Assembly: GCF_030291075.1 (NCBI RefSeq) | Contig: NZ_CP127407.1 | Coordinates: forward strand, 2,726,001-2,790,000 | Source: Stenotrophomonas sp. 57 | GTDB lineage: Bacteria > Pseudomonadota > Gammaproteobacteria > Xanthomonadales > Xanthomonadaceae | Direction: 5' to 3' | DNA length: 64,000 bases | Shown here: one piece after another, positions 19,895 through 29,059 of the stretch | Layout: each line of letters opens with the position of its first letter | Position numbering within the stretch: position 1 is the first letter of the stretch | Translations under genes and position numbers: made by a program | The notes under the pieces: model-generated | Seen by the model: only the letters and a program-made list of their open reading frames with translations | Database searches by the model: none | Told to the model about the DNA's origin: nothing

Positions 19895-21558
19895 CCCGCA
19901 ACGACCCGTCCCGCACCATCGCCGCGCCGACCGGCACCACGCTGAACGCCAAGAGCTGGCTGACCGAAGCGCCGCTGCGCATGCTGATGAACAACCTGCA
20001 CCCGGATGTGGCCGAGCGGCCGCAGGAACTGGTGGTGTACGGCGGCATCGGCCGCGCCGCGCGTGACTGGGAGAGCTTCGATGCGATCGTCGAAACGCTC
20101 AAGCGCCTGGACGACGACCAGACCCTGCTGGTGCAGTCGGGCAAGCCGGTGGGCGTGTTTCGCACCCATGCCGATGCACCGCGCGTGCTGATCGCCAATT
20201 CCAACCTGGTACCGCGCTGGGCCAACTGGGGCCACTTCAACGAGCTGGACAAGAAGGGCCTGGCCATGTACGGCCAGATGACCGCCGGCAGCTGGATCTA
20301 CATCGGCGCGCAGGGCATCGTGCAGGGCACCTACGAGACCTTCGTGGAGATGGGGCGCCAGCATTTCGGTGGCGACCTGACCGGCAAGTGGCTGTTCACC
20401 GGTGGCCTCGGTGGCATGGGCGGCGCACAGCCGCTGGCCGCGGTGATGGCCGGCGCTTCCTGCCTGGCCGTCGAGTGCCGCAAGAGCAGCATCGACATGC
20501 GCCTGCGCACCGGCTACCTGGACACCTGGACTGACAACCTGGATGAAGCGCTGCGCCTGATCGACGAGTCGTGCAAGTCCGGCACCCCGAAGTCGGTGGG
20601 CCTGCTGGGCAACGTGGCTGACGTGCTGGCCGAGCTGCTGGAACGCGGCATCAAGCCGGACCTGCTGACCGACCAGACCTCGGCGCACGATCCGGTGAAC
20701 GGCTACCTGCCGCAGGGCTGGACGGTCGAGCAGTGGGACGAGAAGCGCGTTTCCGCACCGAAGGACGTGGAAAAGGCCGCGCGTGCCTCGATGGCCAACC
20801 ACATCCGCGCCATGCTCGGCTTCCACGCGCTGGGCGTGCCGACCGTGGATTACGGCAACAACCTGCGGCAGATGGCGCTGGAAGAAGGCGTGGCCAATGC
20901 CTTCGACTTCCCCGGTTTCGTGCCGGCCTACATCCGCCCGCTGTTCTGCCGTGGCATCGGCCCGTTCCGCTGGGCGGCGCTGAGTGGCGACCCGGAAGAC
21001 ATCGCCAAGACCGATGCCAAGGTGAAGGAGCTGATTCCGGACAACCCGCACCTGCATCGCTGGCTGGACATGGCCGCCGAGAAGATCAAGTTCCAGGGCC
21101 TGCCCGCGCGCATCTGCTGGGTGGGTCTGGGCGACCGCGATCGTCTGGGCCTGGCGTTCAACGAGATGGTCGCCAACGGTGAACTGAAGGCGCCGGTGGT
21201 GATCGGCCGTGATCACCTGGACAGCGGCAGTGTGGCCTCGCCGAACCGCGAGACTGAAGCGATGGCCGACGGCTCCGATGCAGTCTCCGACTGGCCGTTG
21301 CTGAACGCCCTGCTCAACACCGCCAGCGGCGCGACCTGGGTCTCATTGCACCACGGTGGCGGCGTCGGCATGGGCTTCTCGCAGCACGCCGGCATGGTGA
21401 TCGTCTGCGACGGCACTGAAGCAGCGGCGAAGCGGATTGCGCGCGTGCTGTGGAACGACCCGGCCACCGGCGTGATGCGCCATGCCGATGCGGGCTATGA
21501 GATCGCCATTGAATGCGCGAAGGAAAAGGGGCTGGATCTGCCGGGGATTCTCGGCTGA
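19891..21558 (+). CDS. hutU: Urocanate hydratase
   Basis: A 555-residue urocanase that hydrates urocanate to 4-imidazolone-5-propanoate using tightly bound NAD as an electrophile. Length is that of the family (about 556). Diagnostic segments include [34 protein letters not shown] (NAD site), and the C-terminal [20 protein letters not shown]. It is the last gene of hutI-hutH-hutG-hutU, all with 4-base overlaps. REP elements follow. Confidence 0.98.
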   Translation: MTRNDPSRTIAAPTGTTLNAKSWLTEAPLRMLMNNLHPDVAERPQELVVYGGIGRAARDWESFDAIVETLKRLDDDQTLLVQSGKPVGVFRTHADAPRVLIANSNLVPRWANWGHFNELDKKGLAMYGQMTAGSWIYIGAQGIVQGTYETFVEMGRQHFGGDLTGKWLFTGGLGGMGGAQPLAAVMAGASCLAVECRKSSIDMRLRTGYLDTWTDNLDEALRLIDESCKSGTPKSVGLLGNVADVLAELLERGIKPDLLTDQTSAHDPVNGYLPQGWTVEQWDEKRVSAPKDVEKAARASMANHIRAMLGFHALGVPTVDYGNNLRQMALEEGVANAFDFPGFVPAYIRPLFCRGIGPFRWAALSGDPEDIAKTDAKVKELIPDNPHLHRWLDMAAEKIKFQGLPARICWVGLGDRDRLGLAFNEMVANGELKAPVVIGRDHLDSGSVASPNRETEAMADGSDAVSDWPLLNALLNTASGATWVSLHHGGGVGMGFSQHAGMVIVCDGTEAAAKRIARVLWNDPATGVMRHADAGYEIAIECAKEKGLDLPGILG

Positions 21559-21565
21559 TCCAGGA

Positions 21566-21684
21566 GTGCCGGCCAACGGCCGGCACTACCGTAAGGCACC
21601 TGTAGAGCCGAGCCATGCTCGGCTCACTGCTTCCAGGGTCACGACGCCTGACCGGAAGTCAGCCGAGCATGGGCTCGGCTCTAC
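21566..21684. repeat. Three SMAG/REP palindromes after hutU
   Basis: 21566-21589 is GTGCCGGCCAACGGCCGGCA then CTAC (GTAG on the minus strand). 21602-21624 is GTAGAGCCGAGCCATGCTCG then GCT. 21661-21684 is its inverted partner ending GGCTCTAC. The last two face each other about 36 bases apart and could form a long cruciform or a clover hairpin in the hutU mRNA. Confidence 0.9.
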
Positions 21685-21722
21685 ATGCCAATATGCGCCA
21701 TCACCGCTGACCGATCACTGCG

Positions 21723-23159
21723 ATGCATCGCGCTCTTGCCGTTGCACTTTACTGCTTCCTGATGGCCACCCAGCCCGTTTCGGCGCGCAGTGCTCCCGAT
21801 AACCTCTCTCCACAGCTCGACACCCAACTGCAGGCCAACCGCGAGCGCTACGGCATTGCCGGGCAAGCGGTGCTGGTCGGGCACAACCGACAAGTGCTGT
21901 ACCAGGGCGCCAGCGGCGAGCGTGACCCAGCCACCCACGCGCCGGCCACCGTCGATTCCATTTTCACTGCGCAGTCGATGGCCAAGCTGCTGACCAGCAC
22001 GCTGGTGATGCAGTTGGTGGATCAAGGCAAGGTGGATCTGGATGCACCGGCCAGCCGTTATGTACCGGACCTGCCGGCCGCCTGGCGGACGATCCCGGTG
22101 CGCGACTTCCTCAACCACAGTTCGGGCATCGGCGAGTACTACGACCGGGTCGACAACCGTTGGATCAGCAAGGGCTACAGTGGCGTCGCGCCGGATCTTG
22201 CGGCAGCGCTGAAGGTCGCCGCGGCCGCGCCGATGCGGTTCGCCACCGGCAACCGCGTGCAGTACACCCAGGCCAACTACCTGGTGCTGACGGCTCTGCT
22301 GGAAGCGCACTATCGCAAGCCCTACCCGGCCATCGCGCGCGAACGCATCCTGCAGCCGCTGAAGATGACCAGCACCTCCTGGGGCGTGGCCAGCGTGCCG
22401 ACGCAGCGTGCGGCAGTTCCTTACATCGGCAAGGACGGCCAACTGCAGCCCGCCAATGAAGACCCGTGGCCGAGATACGGTTGGGGCCATGCCGACCTGC
22501 AGACCACCGTGGGCGACATGAACCGCTTCCTGCAGGCACTGGCGACCGGCAAGCTGCTGCGTACAGCCACGCTGGAAAAGCTCTGGCAGCCACAGACGCT
22601 GAGCGGCGGCGGCAGAAATTTCTTCTCCACCGGCTGGGACACCACGCGCAGCGACGGCTACACCCAGGTCGGCCATGATGGCGGTACCCGCGTGCGTGCG
22701 CGGCTGGCCTACAAGGGCACGCTGGCCAGCGGCTACTGGGTGTTCGTGTATCTGACCAGCGGCAGTGCGCGCAATGTGTGGTCGAGCACGTTGGTGGAAA
22801 GCACGATGGCGGTGGCCGCATCGGAGGAGTTTCCGCATGCGGTGTTGTCCGAACGCTTGATTGCCTATGCGCTGGATGATGATGCAGGCGCTGCACCGGC
22901 CCTGCGCACGTGGTTGCGTGACAGCAGCGGCATTGCGACCGATGAACTGGAGCGTGCGATCAATGCCGATGGCTATGCCATCCGCGAGAGCCTGGGTGCA
23001 CGCAGGGCATTGAAGGTGTTCACGCTCAACACCGAGCTGTATCCGCAATCGGCCAACGTCTGGGACAGCCTGGCCGAGTGCCATGCCGCGCTGGGCGATG
23101 CAGAGATTGCCAAAGCGCTGTACGCGAAGGCCAAGGCGCTGGCGAAGCCTTCGCCGTAA
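21723..23159 (+). CDS. Exported serine hydrolase (class C beta-lactamase fold) with TPR-like tail
   Basis: A 478-residue protein with a signal peptide (residues 1-22). The beta-lactamase/PBP-like domain has the SxxK pair S85/K88 in FTAQSMAKLL, and HDGG as the third motif (VGHDGGTRVRARL). The second motif reads YTQANY, with Gln in place of the usual Asn of YxN. A C-terminal segment (NTELYPQSANVWDSLAECHA, then LGDAEIAKALYAKA) looks like a single TPR hairpin. Members include esterases, D-aminopeptidases and carboxypeptidases; beta-lactam hydrolysis is not implied. Confidence 0.88.
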   Translation: MHRALAVALYCFLMATQPVSARSAPDNLSPQLDTQLQANRERYGIAGQAVLVGHNRQVLYQGASGERDPATHAPATVDSIFTAQSMAKLLTSTLVMQLVDQGKVDLDAPASRYVPDLPAAWRTIPVRDFLNHSSGIGEYYDRVDNRWISKGYSGVAPDLAAALKVAAAAPMRFATGNRVQYTQANYLVLTALLEAHYRKPYPAIARERILQPLKMTSTSWGVASVPTQRAAVPYIGKDGQLQPANEDPWPRYGWGHADLQTTVGDMNRFLQALATGKLLRTATLEKLWQPQTLSGGGRNFFSTGWDTTRSDGYTQVGHDGGTRVRARLAYKGTLASGYWVFVYLTSGSARNVWSSTLVESTMAVAASEEFPHAVLSERLIAYALDDDAGAAPALRTWLRDSSGIATDELERAINADGYAIRESLGARRALKVFTLNTELYPQSANVWDSLAECHAALGDAEIAKALYAKAKALAKPSP

Positions 23160-23167
23160 ACCCTGCT

Positions 23168-23256
23168 GTAGAGCCGAGCCCATGCTCGGCTGCTCTTCGT
23201 GGCGATCGCAGAGAACCCGCGCTGCGCGCGATAGCCGAGCATGGGCTCGGCTCTAC
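23168..23256. repeat. SMAG/REP inverted pair, GAGCCGAGC subtype
   Basis: 23168-23191 starts GTAGAGCCGAGCCCATGCTC; 23233-23256 is its reverse complement ending GGGCTCGGCTCTAC. The two 24-base arms are perfect complements separated by 41 bases. They lie between the serine hydrolase and the receptor gene. Confidence 0.92.
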
Positions 23257-23351
23257 AGGGCCACCACAGGTGGCCATACGCTGCCGGTGGGTGACGTGGG
23301 GCGCATGAGCTGTTAACTTGCGCGCCACTTCCGTGGTTTACAGCATTCCAC

Positions 23352-25463
23352 ATGTCGCTCCTGTCTCACCGCCCTACCCCGTCCCTGCTGTTCCTGGCTG
23401 TTTCCTTCAGCCTGGCTTCCACCGCCGTCGCCGCACCGCAGGCCACCACCCTTGATGCCGTACGGGTCACCGCTGCCGCCGATGCCAGTGCCCAGGCGCG
23501 CGAGGCGCTGAAGCGCGTTCCCGGTGCCAGCAACGTCATCGACGTCGCCAAGGCCGACAGCCGCCTGTCCAGCAGCGCCGATGTGCTGGCCTTGCAGCCG
23601 GGCATCAGCGCGCAGTCGCCGGGCAACGAGGGCACCAAGGTGTCGATCCGCGGTTCGGGCATCAACCGCGGCCCGGGTGCGCATGCGTCTGGTATTGCAG
23701 TTTCGATCGACGGGCTGCCACTGACCGGTCCCGGTGGCACGCCCTATGAACTGCTGGAACCGTTGTGGCTGTCGCGCGTGGAAGTCCTGCGCGGCGCCAA
23801 CGGCTTCGAACGTGGCGCGCTGGCACTTGGCGGCGCCATCGACTACGTCAGCCGCAGCGGCCGTGATTCGGCGGGCATACAAGTGCATTACGAAGCCGGC
23901 AGCCGCGGCTACCAGAAGCGCGGTATGAGCTGGGGCGGCGTCGATGGCGATGTCGATTATTTCCTGGCCTACACCGATACCGAATTCGACGGCTACCAGC
24001 GCCATGCGCGCGGCGACGGCAAGGGCGCGATGGCCAACATCGGCTGGCAGATCACGCCCGACCTGCAGACGCGCTTCTTCGTGCGCTATCGCGAAACCAA
24101 CCACGAAACGCCCGGGCGCCTGACCCGCGACCAGATCCGCAACGATCCGCATGCGGCCAATCCAGCCAACCTGGCCATCGATGCGCGCCGCCCGCAACCC
24201 GGCAGCACCTGGCTGGGCAACGTCACCACGCTGCAGATTGACGAGGATTCGTCGCTGCAGGCCGGGCTGGTCTATCACACGTACCCGATGGACTTGAACG
24301 AAAGCCTGTACCGCCAGCAGCTGGACTACGCCAACCTCAACGCCACGCTGGACTATCACCACCGTCACCACCTGTTCGGGCTGGACAGCGAGACCACGGT
24401 CGGCCTCCGCGTCACCCACGATCTGGACGCCGATGTGCATGAGTCGCTGCGCTTTGCCAGCAACGGCTATGCCGCCGGTACGCGCACGCGTGACTTCCGC
24501 CACCACGGCACCGACAGCACGCTGCACGTCAGCAACACCCTCACCTTCAATGACCGACTGCGCATGCAGACCGGGTTGGCACTGATCAACACCCGCCGCG
24601 ACGTACAGGTGACCTGGCCAAGCAGCGGTGGCCGCCTGCGTGACCACGACTGGGATTACGCGCCGCGCCTGGGCTTCACCTGGCAGCACAGTGCGCAGAC
24701 GCAGTGGTTCGGCAACCTGAGCCGCTCGGTGGAAGCACCGCATCCGTGGTCGATGATCTGGGGTTCCAACCAGTACTTCGGGCCGGGCAATGGCCCGTCC
24801 ACTGGACGCCAGCGCGCGCCGGTGCCGATGCAGAACCAGACCGCCACCACACTGGAACTGGGCGCGCGCGGTGACGCGGTGCTGGGTCGCTGGGAACTGA
24901 CCGGCTACTACGCGCACGTCAACCACGAACTGCTGAGCGTCGAACTGCAACCGGTGCCGAACCTGTTCATCGCCGAGAACAACGCCAGCCCCACCGTGCA
25001 CCGCGGCATCGAAGCGGGACTGGACAGCACGCTGTGGCAGGCCACGCCGGGGCGCCTGTCGTTGCGCCAGGCGTACACCTTCAGCGATTTCCGTTACCGC
25101 CACGACGCGCGCTTCGGCAGCAACCGCCTGCCCGGCCTGCCGCGCCACAGCTATCAGGCCGAGCTGCGCTTCGATCACGCCTCCGGCCTGTACGCTGCGC
25201 TCAATACCGAATACGCCTCGCGTATCGCAGTGGACTACGCCAACAGCTACTGGGCCGACAGCCATGTGATCTTCGGCAGCCGCATCGGCTACGACGCACC
25301 CGGTGGCCGCTGGCAGGCCTGGGCGGAGATGCGCAACATCGGCAACCGCCGCTACGCCGCCACGGTCACGCCGGGCTACGACGATGCCGGCAAGGATGTC
25401 GCGCGCTCGACGCCGGGCGAAGGCCGTGGCGTCTATGCAGGCGTGCGCTGGCGCTTTGACTGA
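23352..25463 (+). CDS. TonB-dependent outer-membrane receptor
   Basis: A 703-residue outer-membrane protein. Signal peptide at residues 1-28, Ton box-like LDAVRVTA near residue 35, plug domain at about 50-175 (SSADVLALQPGISAQSPGNE; KVSIRGSGINRG; VEVLRGANGFERGALALGG), and a 22-strand barrel to the end with a final strand VYAGVRWRFD. It resembles siderophore or iron-complex receptors of the FecA/FpvA group, but lacks a signalling extension. No sigma or anti-sigma genes are nearby. Substrate unknown. The REP pair just upstream leaves about 95 bases for its promoter. Confidence 0.9.
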   Translation: MSLLSHRPTPSLLFLAVSFSLASTAVAAPQATTLDAVRVTAAADASAQAREALKRVPGASNVIDVAKADSRLSSSADVLALQPGISAQSPGNEGTKVSIRGSGINRGPGAHASGIAVSIDGLPLTGPGGTPYELLEPLWLSRVEVLRGANGFERGALALGGAIDYVSRSGRDSAGIQVHYEAGSRGYQKRGMSWGGVDGDVDYFLAYTDTEFDGYQRHARGDGKGAMANIGWQITPDLQTRFFVRYRETNHETPGRLTRDQIRNDPHAANPANLAIDARRPQPGSTWLGNVTTLQIDEDSSLQAGLVYHTYPMDLNESLYRQQLDYANLNATLDYHHRHHLFGLDSETTVGLRVTHDLDADVHESLRFASNGYAAGTRTRDFRHHGTDSTLHVSNTLTFNDRLRMQTGLALINTRRDVQVTWPSSGGRLRDHDWDYAPRLGFTWQHSAQTQWFGNLSRSVEAPHPWSMIWGSNQYFGPGNGPSTGRQRAPVPMQNQTATTLELGARGDAVLGRWELTGYYAHVNHELLSVELQPVPNLFIAENNASPTVHRGIEAGLDSTLWQATPGRLSLRQAYTFSDFRYRHDARFGSNRLPGLPRHSYQAELRFDHASGLYAALNTEYASRIAVDYANSYWADSHVIFGSRIGYDAPGGRWQAWAEMRNIGNRRYAATVTPGYDDAGKDVARSTPGEGRGVYAGVRWRFD

Positions 25464-25473
25464 TTACCGCAGG

Positions 25474-25498
25474 CGGCGCCGGATGTGAGCCGGCGCCG
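25474..25498. terminator. Stem-loop between convergent genes
   Basis: A perfect 9-bp stem CGGCGCCGG / CCGGCGCCG with a 7-base loop in the 46-base gap between the receptor gene and the membrane-protein gene. No long T-run follows on either strand, so terminator function is probable but not certain. Confidence 0.55.
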
Positions 25499-25509
25499 TC
25501 GTTCCAGGG

Positions 25510-26028
25510 TCAGCCGATACGCCAGGCCGGCAGACGTTCGCTACGCTTCCAGATGGAGGGCGCGAAACCCATCAACACCAGCGCCGCCAGCCACTTCGGC
25601 GAGGTAGTGAGCAGTGTCGAGGTGAGCGAGCCATCGACGGGGGCGGCCATTTCCTGCCACGGGTTGTAGCCCAGGTAGACGACACTGCCAGCCCACCACA
25701 GCAACGCCGCACCGACACCCACCAGCAGCAGGGACAGCGTGCGGCAGGTCCAGCGCTGCGACGTGGTGCCCCATTCCCGCGACGCCGCGAGCAGCAGGCC
25801 CACCACCAGCAGCGACACCAGCGCAACCAGACCGATATCGACCTTGTGCCCGATACGCTCATAGCTGCAGGCGCGGCATTGCGCCTCCTCCGCAGCGGTG
25901 GCGGCTTCGGCGGTATCGGCCTGTCCGGCTGCGGGCTGCGCCACTGCTGCAAACGGCATCAGTACCGCCAGCAGCGTCACCATGATCCAACGAAACAACG
26001 TCCTGTTCCTGCGTGCAGCGACATCCAT
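25510..26028 (-). CDS. Membrane protein with signal peptide, unknown function
   Basis: A 172-residue protein: signal-type helix at about residues 10-30 (LFRWIMVTLLAVLMPFAAVA), a short loop holding CRAC, then membrane helices at about 65-83, 95-115 and 145-160. A GAGGAAGAG site precedes the ATG at 26028; a longer in-frame start at 26151 would overlap the upstream gene. It is the last gene of a three-gene minus-strand group, 13 bases after the stop of the decayed paralog. I do not recognise the family. Confidence 0.65.
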   Translation of the reverse strand: MDVAARRNRTLFRWIMVTLLAVLMPFAAVAQPAAGQADTAEAATAAEEAQCRACSYERIGHKVDIGLVALVSLLVVGLLLAASREWGTTSQRWTCRTLSLLLVGVGAALLWWAGSVVYLGYNPWQEMAAPVDGSLTSTLLTTSPKWLAALVLMGFAPSIWKRSERLPAWRIG

Positions 26029-26041
26029 GCGCTCTTCCTCG

Positions 26042-26604
26042 TCAGTGGTTGTACGTCCAGGGCCGCAGCATGCGGCCGTCCCATACGCCGCCCAGACCCC
26101 GTTCCGGCGGGTCGGCCATCCAGCGTCCTTGTTCGCGATGCAGTAAGACAAGCTCCCGGTAGACGAAATAATCGAAACACGTATCCCAGGCGACCGCGAT
26201 CATAGCCCATTGCCCATCGGCGCTGAAAACGGGCCGGGTCAGATAGGCGACGAGGTCGTACGTCCGAGTCTGCCCATGCACCGTTGCCCCGCACCCCTGC
26301 TCCGCCGCGCACGAAGCCCCGCGCCGTCCATCCGCTGCGCACCGGCCAATGCGGCCGCGGGCACTGGCGGGGGGGAGTGGAATGGGGGGCTCTGCCGGAT
26401 CACCGGCGCCATCGCCTCCGCCTGCATCTGCGCCGTTCCCAGGTTGACCGGTGGCGGACCGATCGCCTGCTGCCACCTCGGGCGCAGGCTGCATATCCCG
26501 GCCATGAGAGCCAAAGCCGAAAGGGCCGCCGCCAACGATGCAATGCGTCGCCAGGCGATCCGTTGTTGGCAGTCACGGTCTGGCTTGAACGAGGTATCTG
26601 TCAT
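26042..26604 (-). pseudogene. Decayed, frameshifted copy of the upstream secreted-protein gene
   Basis: Its N-terminus (MTDTSFKPD, a membrane helix, then RPRWQQAIGPPPVNLGTAQM) and C-terminus (LTRPVFSADGQWAMIAVAWD) both match the gene at 26604-27449, but the roughly 130 residues between are missing and the two halves are in different frames. Comparing the DNA of the copies from the shared CTTC to CTATCTG gives 67 bases in the intact copy and 66 here, so a net one-base loss lies between about 26240 and 26330. The start overlaps the upstream stop by one base (TGATG), showing it was once translated by coupling. A sequencing error for the single base cannot be excluded, but the internal deletion is real in this sequence. 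Confidence 0.75.
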
Positions 26605-27449
26605 CACGACTCCGCCAACGCAGGCCACAGGCCGTGTCCAAAGCCCATAGGGCGGACAGGCTCCACTCGAATGCGCTCCCATCCGCCATTCCTGCGGTGC
26701 AGAAGATAGATCAGGCGCATCGACATTCCTCCATTGCACAGATCCGAGGCGACCGATGCCATTGCCCAGTTCCCGTTCAGGCTGAACACAGGACGCTGCA
26801 GATAGACAACGCCCAGATCGGGATTGCCCGGGCCACCCGTGCATCCCTCGATACCGCGCGCCCGCCGTTGCTGAAGCTCGTCCCACGTCATCCGCTGCGC
26901 CCGCACGTGTGCAAGCTCAAACGCGAGGTCGGGTACCCGTACAGCCCGGCGGTTCACAACCTGCAGCATCGACTCCAACTGCTGCTGCAGTTGAAAGGAC
27001 GCCGCACTGTCTTCATCGCGCCACTCGACGACGCTGTGACGAACCTGGCAGACCGAAGCAGGATCTCCTTCACCGCAGGTAGGCGCAGTCCATTCCATCA
27101 CGGCAAATGGCATGTCGGGCTCCCAGCCGCGCGGCTCGAAGTGTGCTGGCTCGACGTCTTCCAGCGGCACCGCCGCGGTCGCGAGCCCACTATTACCGGT
27201 CAGCATCGGGGAGGAGACTGCCTTGATTGGAGTCGGTGGTACGGGCGGATGTCCTGGTGGTGTCGGTCGCAGGTCGATGAGCTCTGCCATCACTTCGGCC
27301 TGCATCTGTGCAGTTCCCAGGTTGATCGGCGGCGGGCCGACATCCTGCCGCCACTGCGGGCGCACGCTGGCCATCAGCGCTGCGACTGCAACCATCGATA
27401 GAACGACCGTTGTGGCCAGGACGCGTTTCCGTGCAGTGCGCTGTCGCAT
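26604..27449 (-). CDS. Anchored or secreted protein, unknown function (intact paralog)
   Basis: A 281-residue protein with a basic start and a membrane helix or signal at about residues 10-28 (ATTVVLSMVAVAALMASV), a Pro-rich stretch near 60-75, then a globular part with several Cys and a C-terminal block LQRPVFSLNGNWAMASVASD followed by LIYLLHRRNGGWERIRVEPV, reading like a beta-sheet lipocalin or SnoaL-like fold, though I cannot name it. AGGA precedes the ATG at 27449; a longer start at 27503 is less likely. It heads a three-gene group and has a broken copy immediately downstream. Confidence 0.7.
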   Translation of the reverse strand: MRQRTARKRVLATTVVLSMVAVAALMASVRPQWRQDVGPPPINLGTAQMQAEVMAELIDLRPTPPGHPPVPPTPIKAVSSPMLTGNSGLATAAVPLEDVEPAHFEPRGWEPDMPFAVMEWTAPTCGEGDPASVCQVRHSVVEWRDEDSAASFQLQQQLESMLQVVNRRAVRVPDLAFELAHVRAQRMTWDELQQRRARGIEGCTGGPGNPDLGVVYLQRPVFSLNGNWAMASVASDLCNGGMSMRLIYLLHRRNGGWERIRVEPVRPMGFGHGLWPALAES

Positions 27450-27825
27450 GAAGATCCTGGAAAAGTGAAGTACAGGGGAAATCGCCCGGAACTGCAGTAC
27501 CACCAGGTCAGCATTACCGCCATTGGGCAGCGCAGGCGCCGGTCAACGCGACGATCATGGCCACCTGCGTACGTGGCCAGCCGCACGCATGACCTCGCCG
27601 CCATGATGCTTCGGCAACGTCAATGCACTGGCGGGAAAGCCGCGCGAGTGCCTCATGTCGCCGCCAGTAGGCGGGAGGCATCGCGGCCATGGACCTCGGG
27701 AACCAGATGCTGCATGCGGACGTCCTTGCCGGGCACGCGTAGGTGGTGATGGGCGGATTCTAGCGTGATGGGGCGGCACGTCCAGAGAGCGTGCAACATC
27801 GTTCAACCGGCAGCCTCCAGACCCC
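27450..27825. other. Gene-free stretch of about 380 bases
   Basis: Open frames here are short, rich in Arg and Pro, and match no pattern I know. The stretch must hold the promoter of the minus-strand three-gene group near its left end, but no clear -35/-10 pair was seen. Its right end runs into a REP palindrome. Confidence 0.5.
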
Positions 27826-27848
27826 ATCCATGCGTGGCGTGGATCTAC
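27826..27848 (-). repeat. REP palindrome, GTAGATCCACGC subtype
   Basis: Minus strand GTAG then ATCCACGCCACGCATGGAT. It lies 15 bases past the stop codon of the TetR gene. Same core as 14060-14079 and 55468-55487. Confidence 0.75.
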
Positions 27849-27862
27849 CGGATACGGCCGGA

Positions 27863-28438
27863 TCAGGGCCGCGCTACGGCCTTCAGCAACTGCGCTGCGA
27901 CCTGGTCGAACGGGGAGATGTCCCGCAGTGCGCGGCACATCGCCACGGCGCCTTCCACGCTGGCGATCACCAGGCTGGCCAGTCCATCCGCCGCCTCAGG
28001 TTCGTGGCCGTCGGCAATGAAGGCAGCGGCCAGATGCCGCCGCCAGCGCGCGAACACTTCGGCAGCGGCAACACGTGGTTGGCTGGGCACGGCTTCCACC
28101 GGCTCTTCCACTGCCGCGGCCAGCACCGGGCAGCCTGCGCGAAAGTCGGAACGCAGCAGGCGCTCGCGCCACATCGCCAGGAACTGCTGCAGACCCTGCG
28201 CCGCTCCTTCCTTCAGCAACTCCACCAGCAGCGCCTCCACCTTGTCGCCGGCCATGTAGATGGCGCGCGCGAGCAGTTCCTGCTTGCCGCCCGGGAAATG
28301 GTGATAGGTCGAGCCCAGCGGTGCCTCGGCCAGCTTGGTCACCTCACGGATGCTGGTGGCATTGAGGCCCACCCGCGCCAGCATCTGTGCTGCGGCATCA
28401 ATCACCCGTTGCGGGGCATCAGAGGGTCGTGGGCTCAC
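27863..28438 (-). CDS. TetR-family transcriptional regulator
   Basis: A 191-residue repressor with an N-terminal HTH (RVIDAAAQMLARVGLNATSI, then APLGSTYHHFPGGKQELLARA) and a C-terminal domain like that of LmrA/YxaF-type regulators (GCPVLAAAVEEP). The GTG at 28438 is chosen: AAGG lies 11 bases upstream and translation from it gives the standard TetR length, while the longer frame would cross the operator region and into the divergent gene. Two similar palindromes in the 69-base gap to the thioesterase gene are likely its binding sites, controlling both genes. Confidence 0.9.
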   Translation of the reverse strand: MSPRPSDAPQRVIDAAAQMLARVGLNATSIREVTKLAEAPLGSTYHHFPGGKQELLARAIYMAGDKVEALLVELLKEGAAQGLQQFLAMWRERLLRSDFRAGCPVLAAAVEEPVEAVPSQPRVAAAEVFARWRRHLAAAFIADGHEPEAADGLASLVIASVEGAVAMCRALRDISPFDQVAAQLLKAVARP

Positions 28439-28451
28439 GGGGGGCGCCTTG

Positions 28452-28505
28452 CTAAGACAGTCGTCATAGATTAGCGTACCGGCCGCTCTATAACAGTCGT
28501 CATAG
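28452..28505. promoter_or_regulatory. Two TetR-type operators in the divergent gap
   Basis: CTAAGACAGTCGTCATAG (28452-28469) and CTATAACAGTCGTCATAG (28488-28505) share 15 of 18 bases, each is an imperfect palindrome (CTAT.AC....GT.ATAG form), and their centres are 36 bases apart. TATAAC at 28489-28494 within the second is a 5/6 match to a -10 box for the thioesterase gene, whose ATG is at 28508. Binding there would block the polymerase directly. Confidence 0.7.
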
Positions 28506-28507
28506 CC

Positions 28508-29053
28508 ATGAATCTCTGGTTCCGCCTGCTCCACCTGCTGCTGTGCAGCCTGTTCCGGCCGAAGCTGGATGCCCCATTCGGGGTTTCGCGGCTGCAGTTC
28601 CGGGTACTGCCCAACGACCTGGACAGCAACCTGCACATGACCAACGGCCGCTACTGGAACATCTTCGACCTGGGCCGGCTGGACCTGATCCTGCGCATGG
28701 GCCTGGGCCGGTTGGCACTGCGCGAGAAGTGGGCTCCGATCGTCGGTGCCGGCACCATCCAGTTCCGTCGCGAGCTGAAGCCGTTCCAGCGCTTCACCCT
28801 GGAAACGCGCCTGGTGGGCTGGGTCGGCTCGCGCGGCATCATGGAGCAGCGCGTGCTGATCGGCGCCGAGCAGAAGATCGCCACGCGCGCGCTGCTGGTC
28901 ACCGGCATCTACGACCGCCGCGCACGCCAGTTCCTGGGCATGCCGAAGATGATGGAAGCCATCGGCGTGGTCGCCCCGCCCTCGCCGCCACTCAGTGCTG
29001 CCGCCGAAGCGTTGCTGGCGGCCGATGCCGCGTTGAAGCAGGACGACGCCTGA
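28508..29053 (+). CDS. Acyl-CoA thioesterase-like hot-dog protein (THEM6-like)
   Basis: A 181-residue protein with an N-terminal hydrophobic stretch (LWFRLLHLLLCSLF, residues 3-16) followed by a hot-dog thioesterase domain: RVLPNDLDSNLHMTNGRYWN holds the N..H.N catalytic-type segment, and FRRELKPFQRFTLETRLVGW follows. Related proteins hydrolyse acyl-CoA or acyl-ACP. No ribosome site precedes the ATG and a -10-like box lies only 14 bases upstream, so the mRNA may be leaderless or nearly so. Divergent from the TetR gene, which probably represses it. Confidence 0.85.
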   Translation: MNLWFRLLHLLLCSLFRPKLDAPFGVSRLQFRVLPNDLDSNLHMTNGRYWNIFDLGRLDLILRMGLGRLALREKWAPIVGAGTIQFRRELKPFQRFTLETRLVGWVGSRGIMEQRVLIGAEQKIATRALLVTGIYDRRARQFLGMPKMMEAIGVVAPPSPPLSAAAEALLAADAALKQDDA

Positions 29054-29059
29054 GACGCG

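Noticed and set aside
21723..23159. Antibiotic-resistance beta-lactamase (AmpC-like)
   Set aside because: The fold matches but the second motif is YTQ and the tail is TPR-like; this layout is that of general serine hydrolases.
26365..26390. Runs of seven and six G as a phase-variation tract causing the frameshift
   Set aside because: Alignment with the intact paralog stays in frame past both runs (up to the AQRM segment); the one-base loss lies downstream, so the runs are not the cause.
27555..27938. A 127-codon minus-strand frame in the gap upstream of the three-gene group
   Set aside because: Arg/Pro-rich, no ribosome site, overlaps the TetR 3' end and a REP palindrome.
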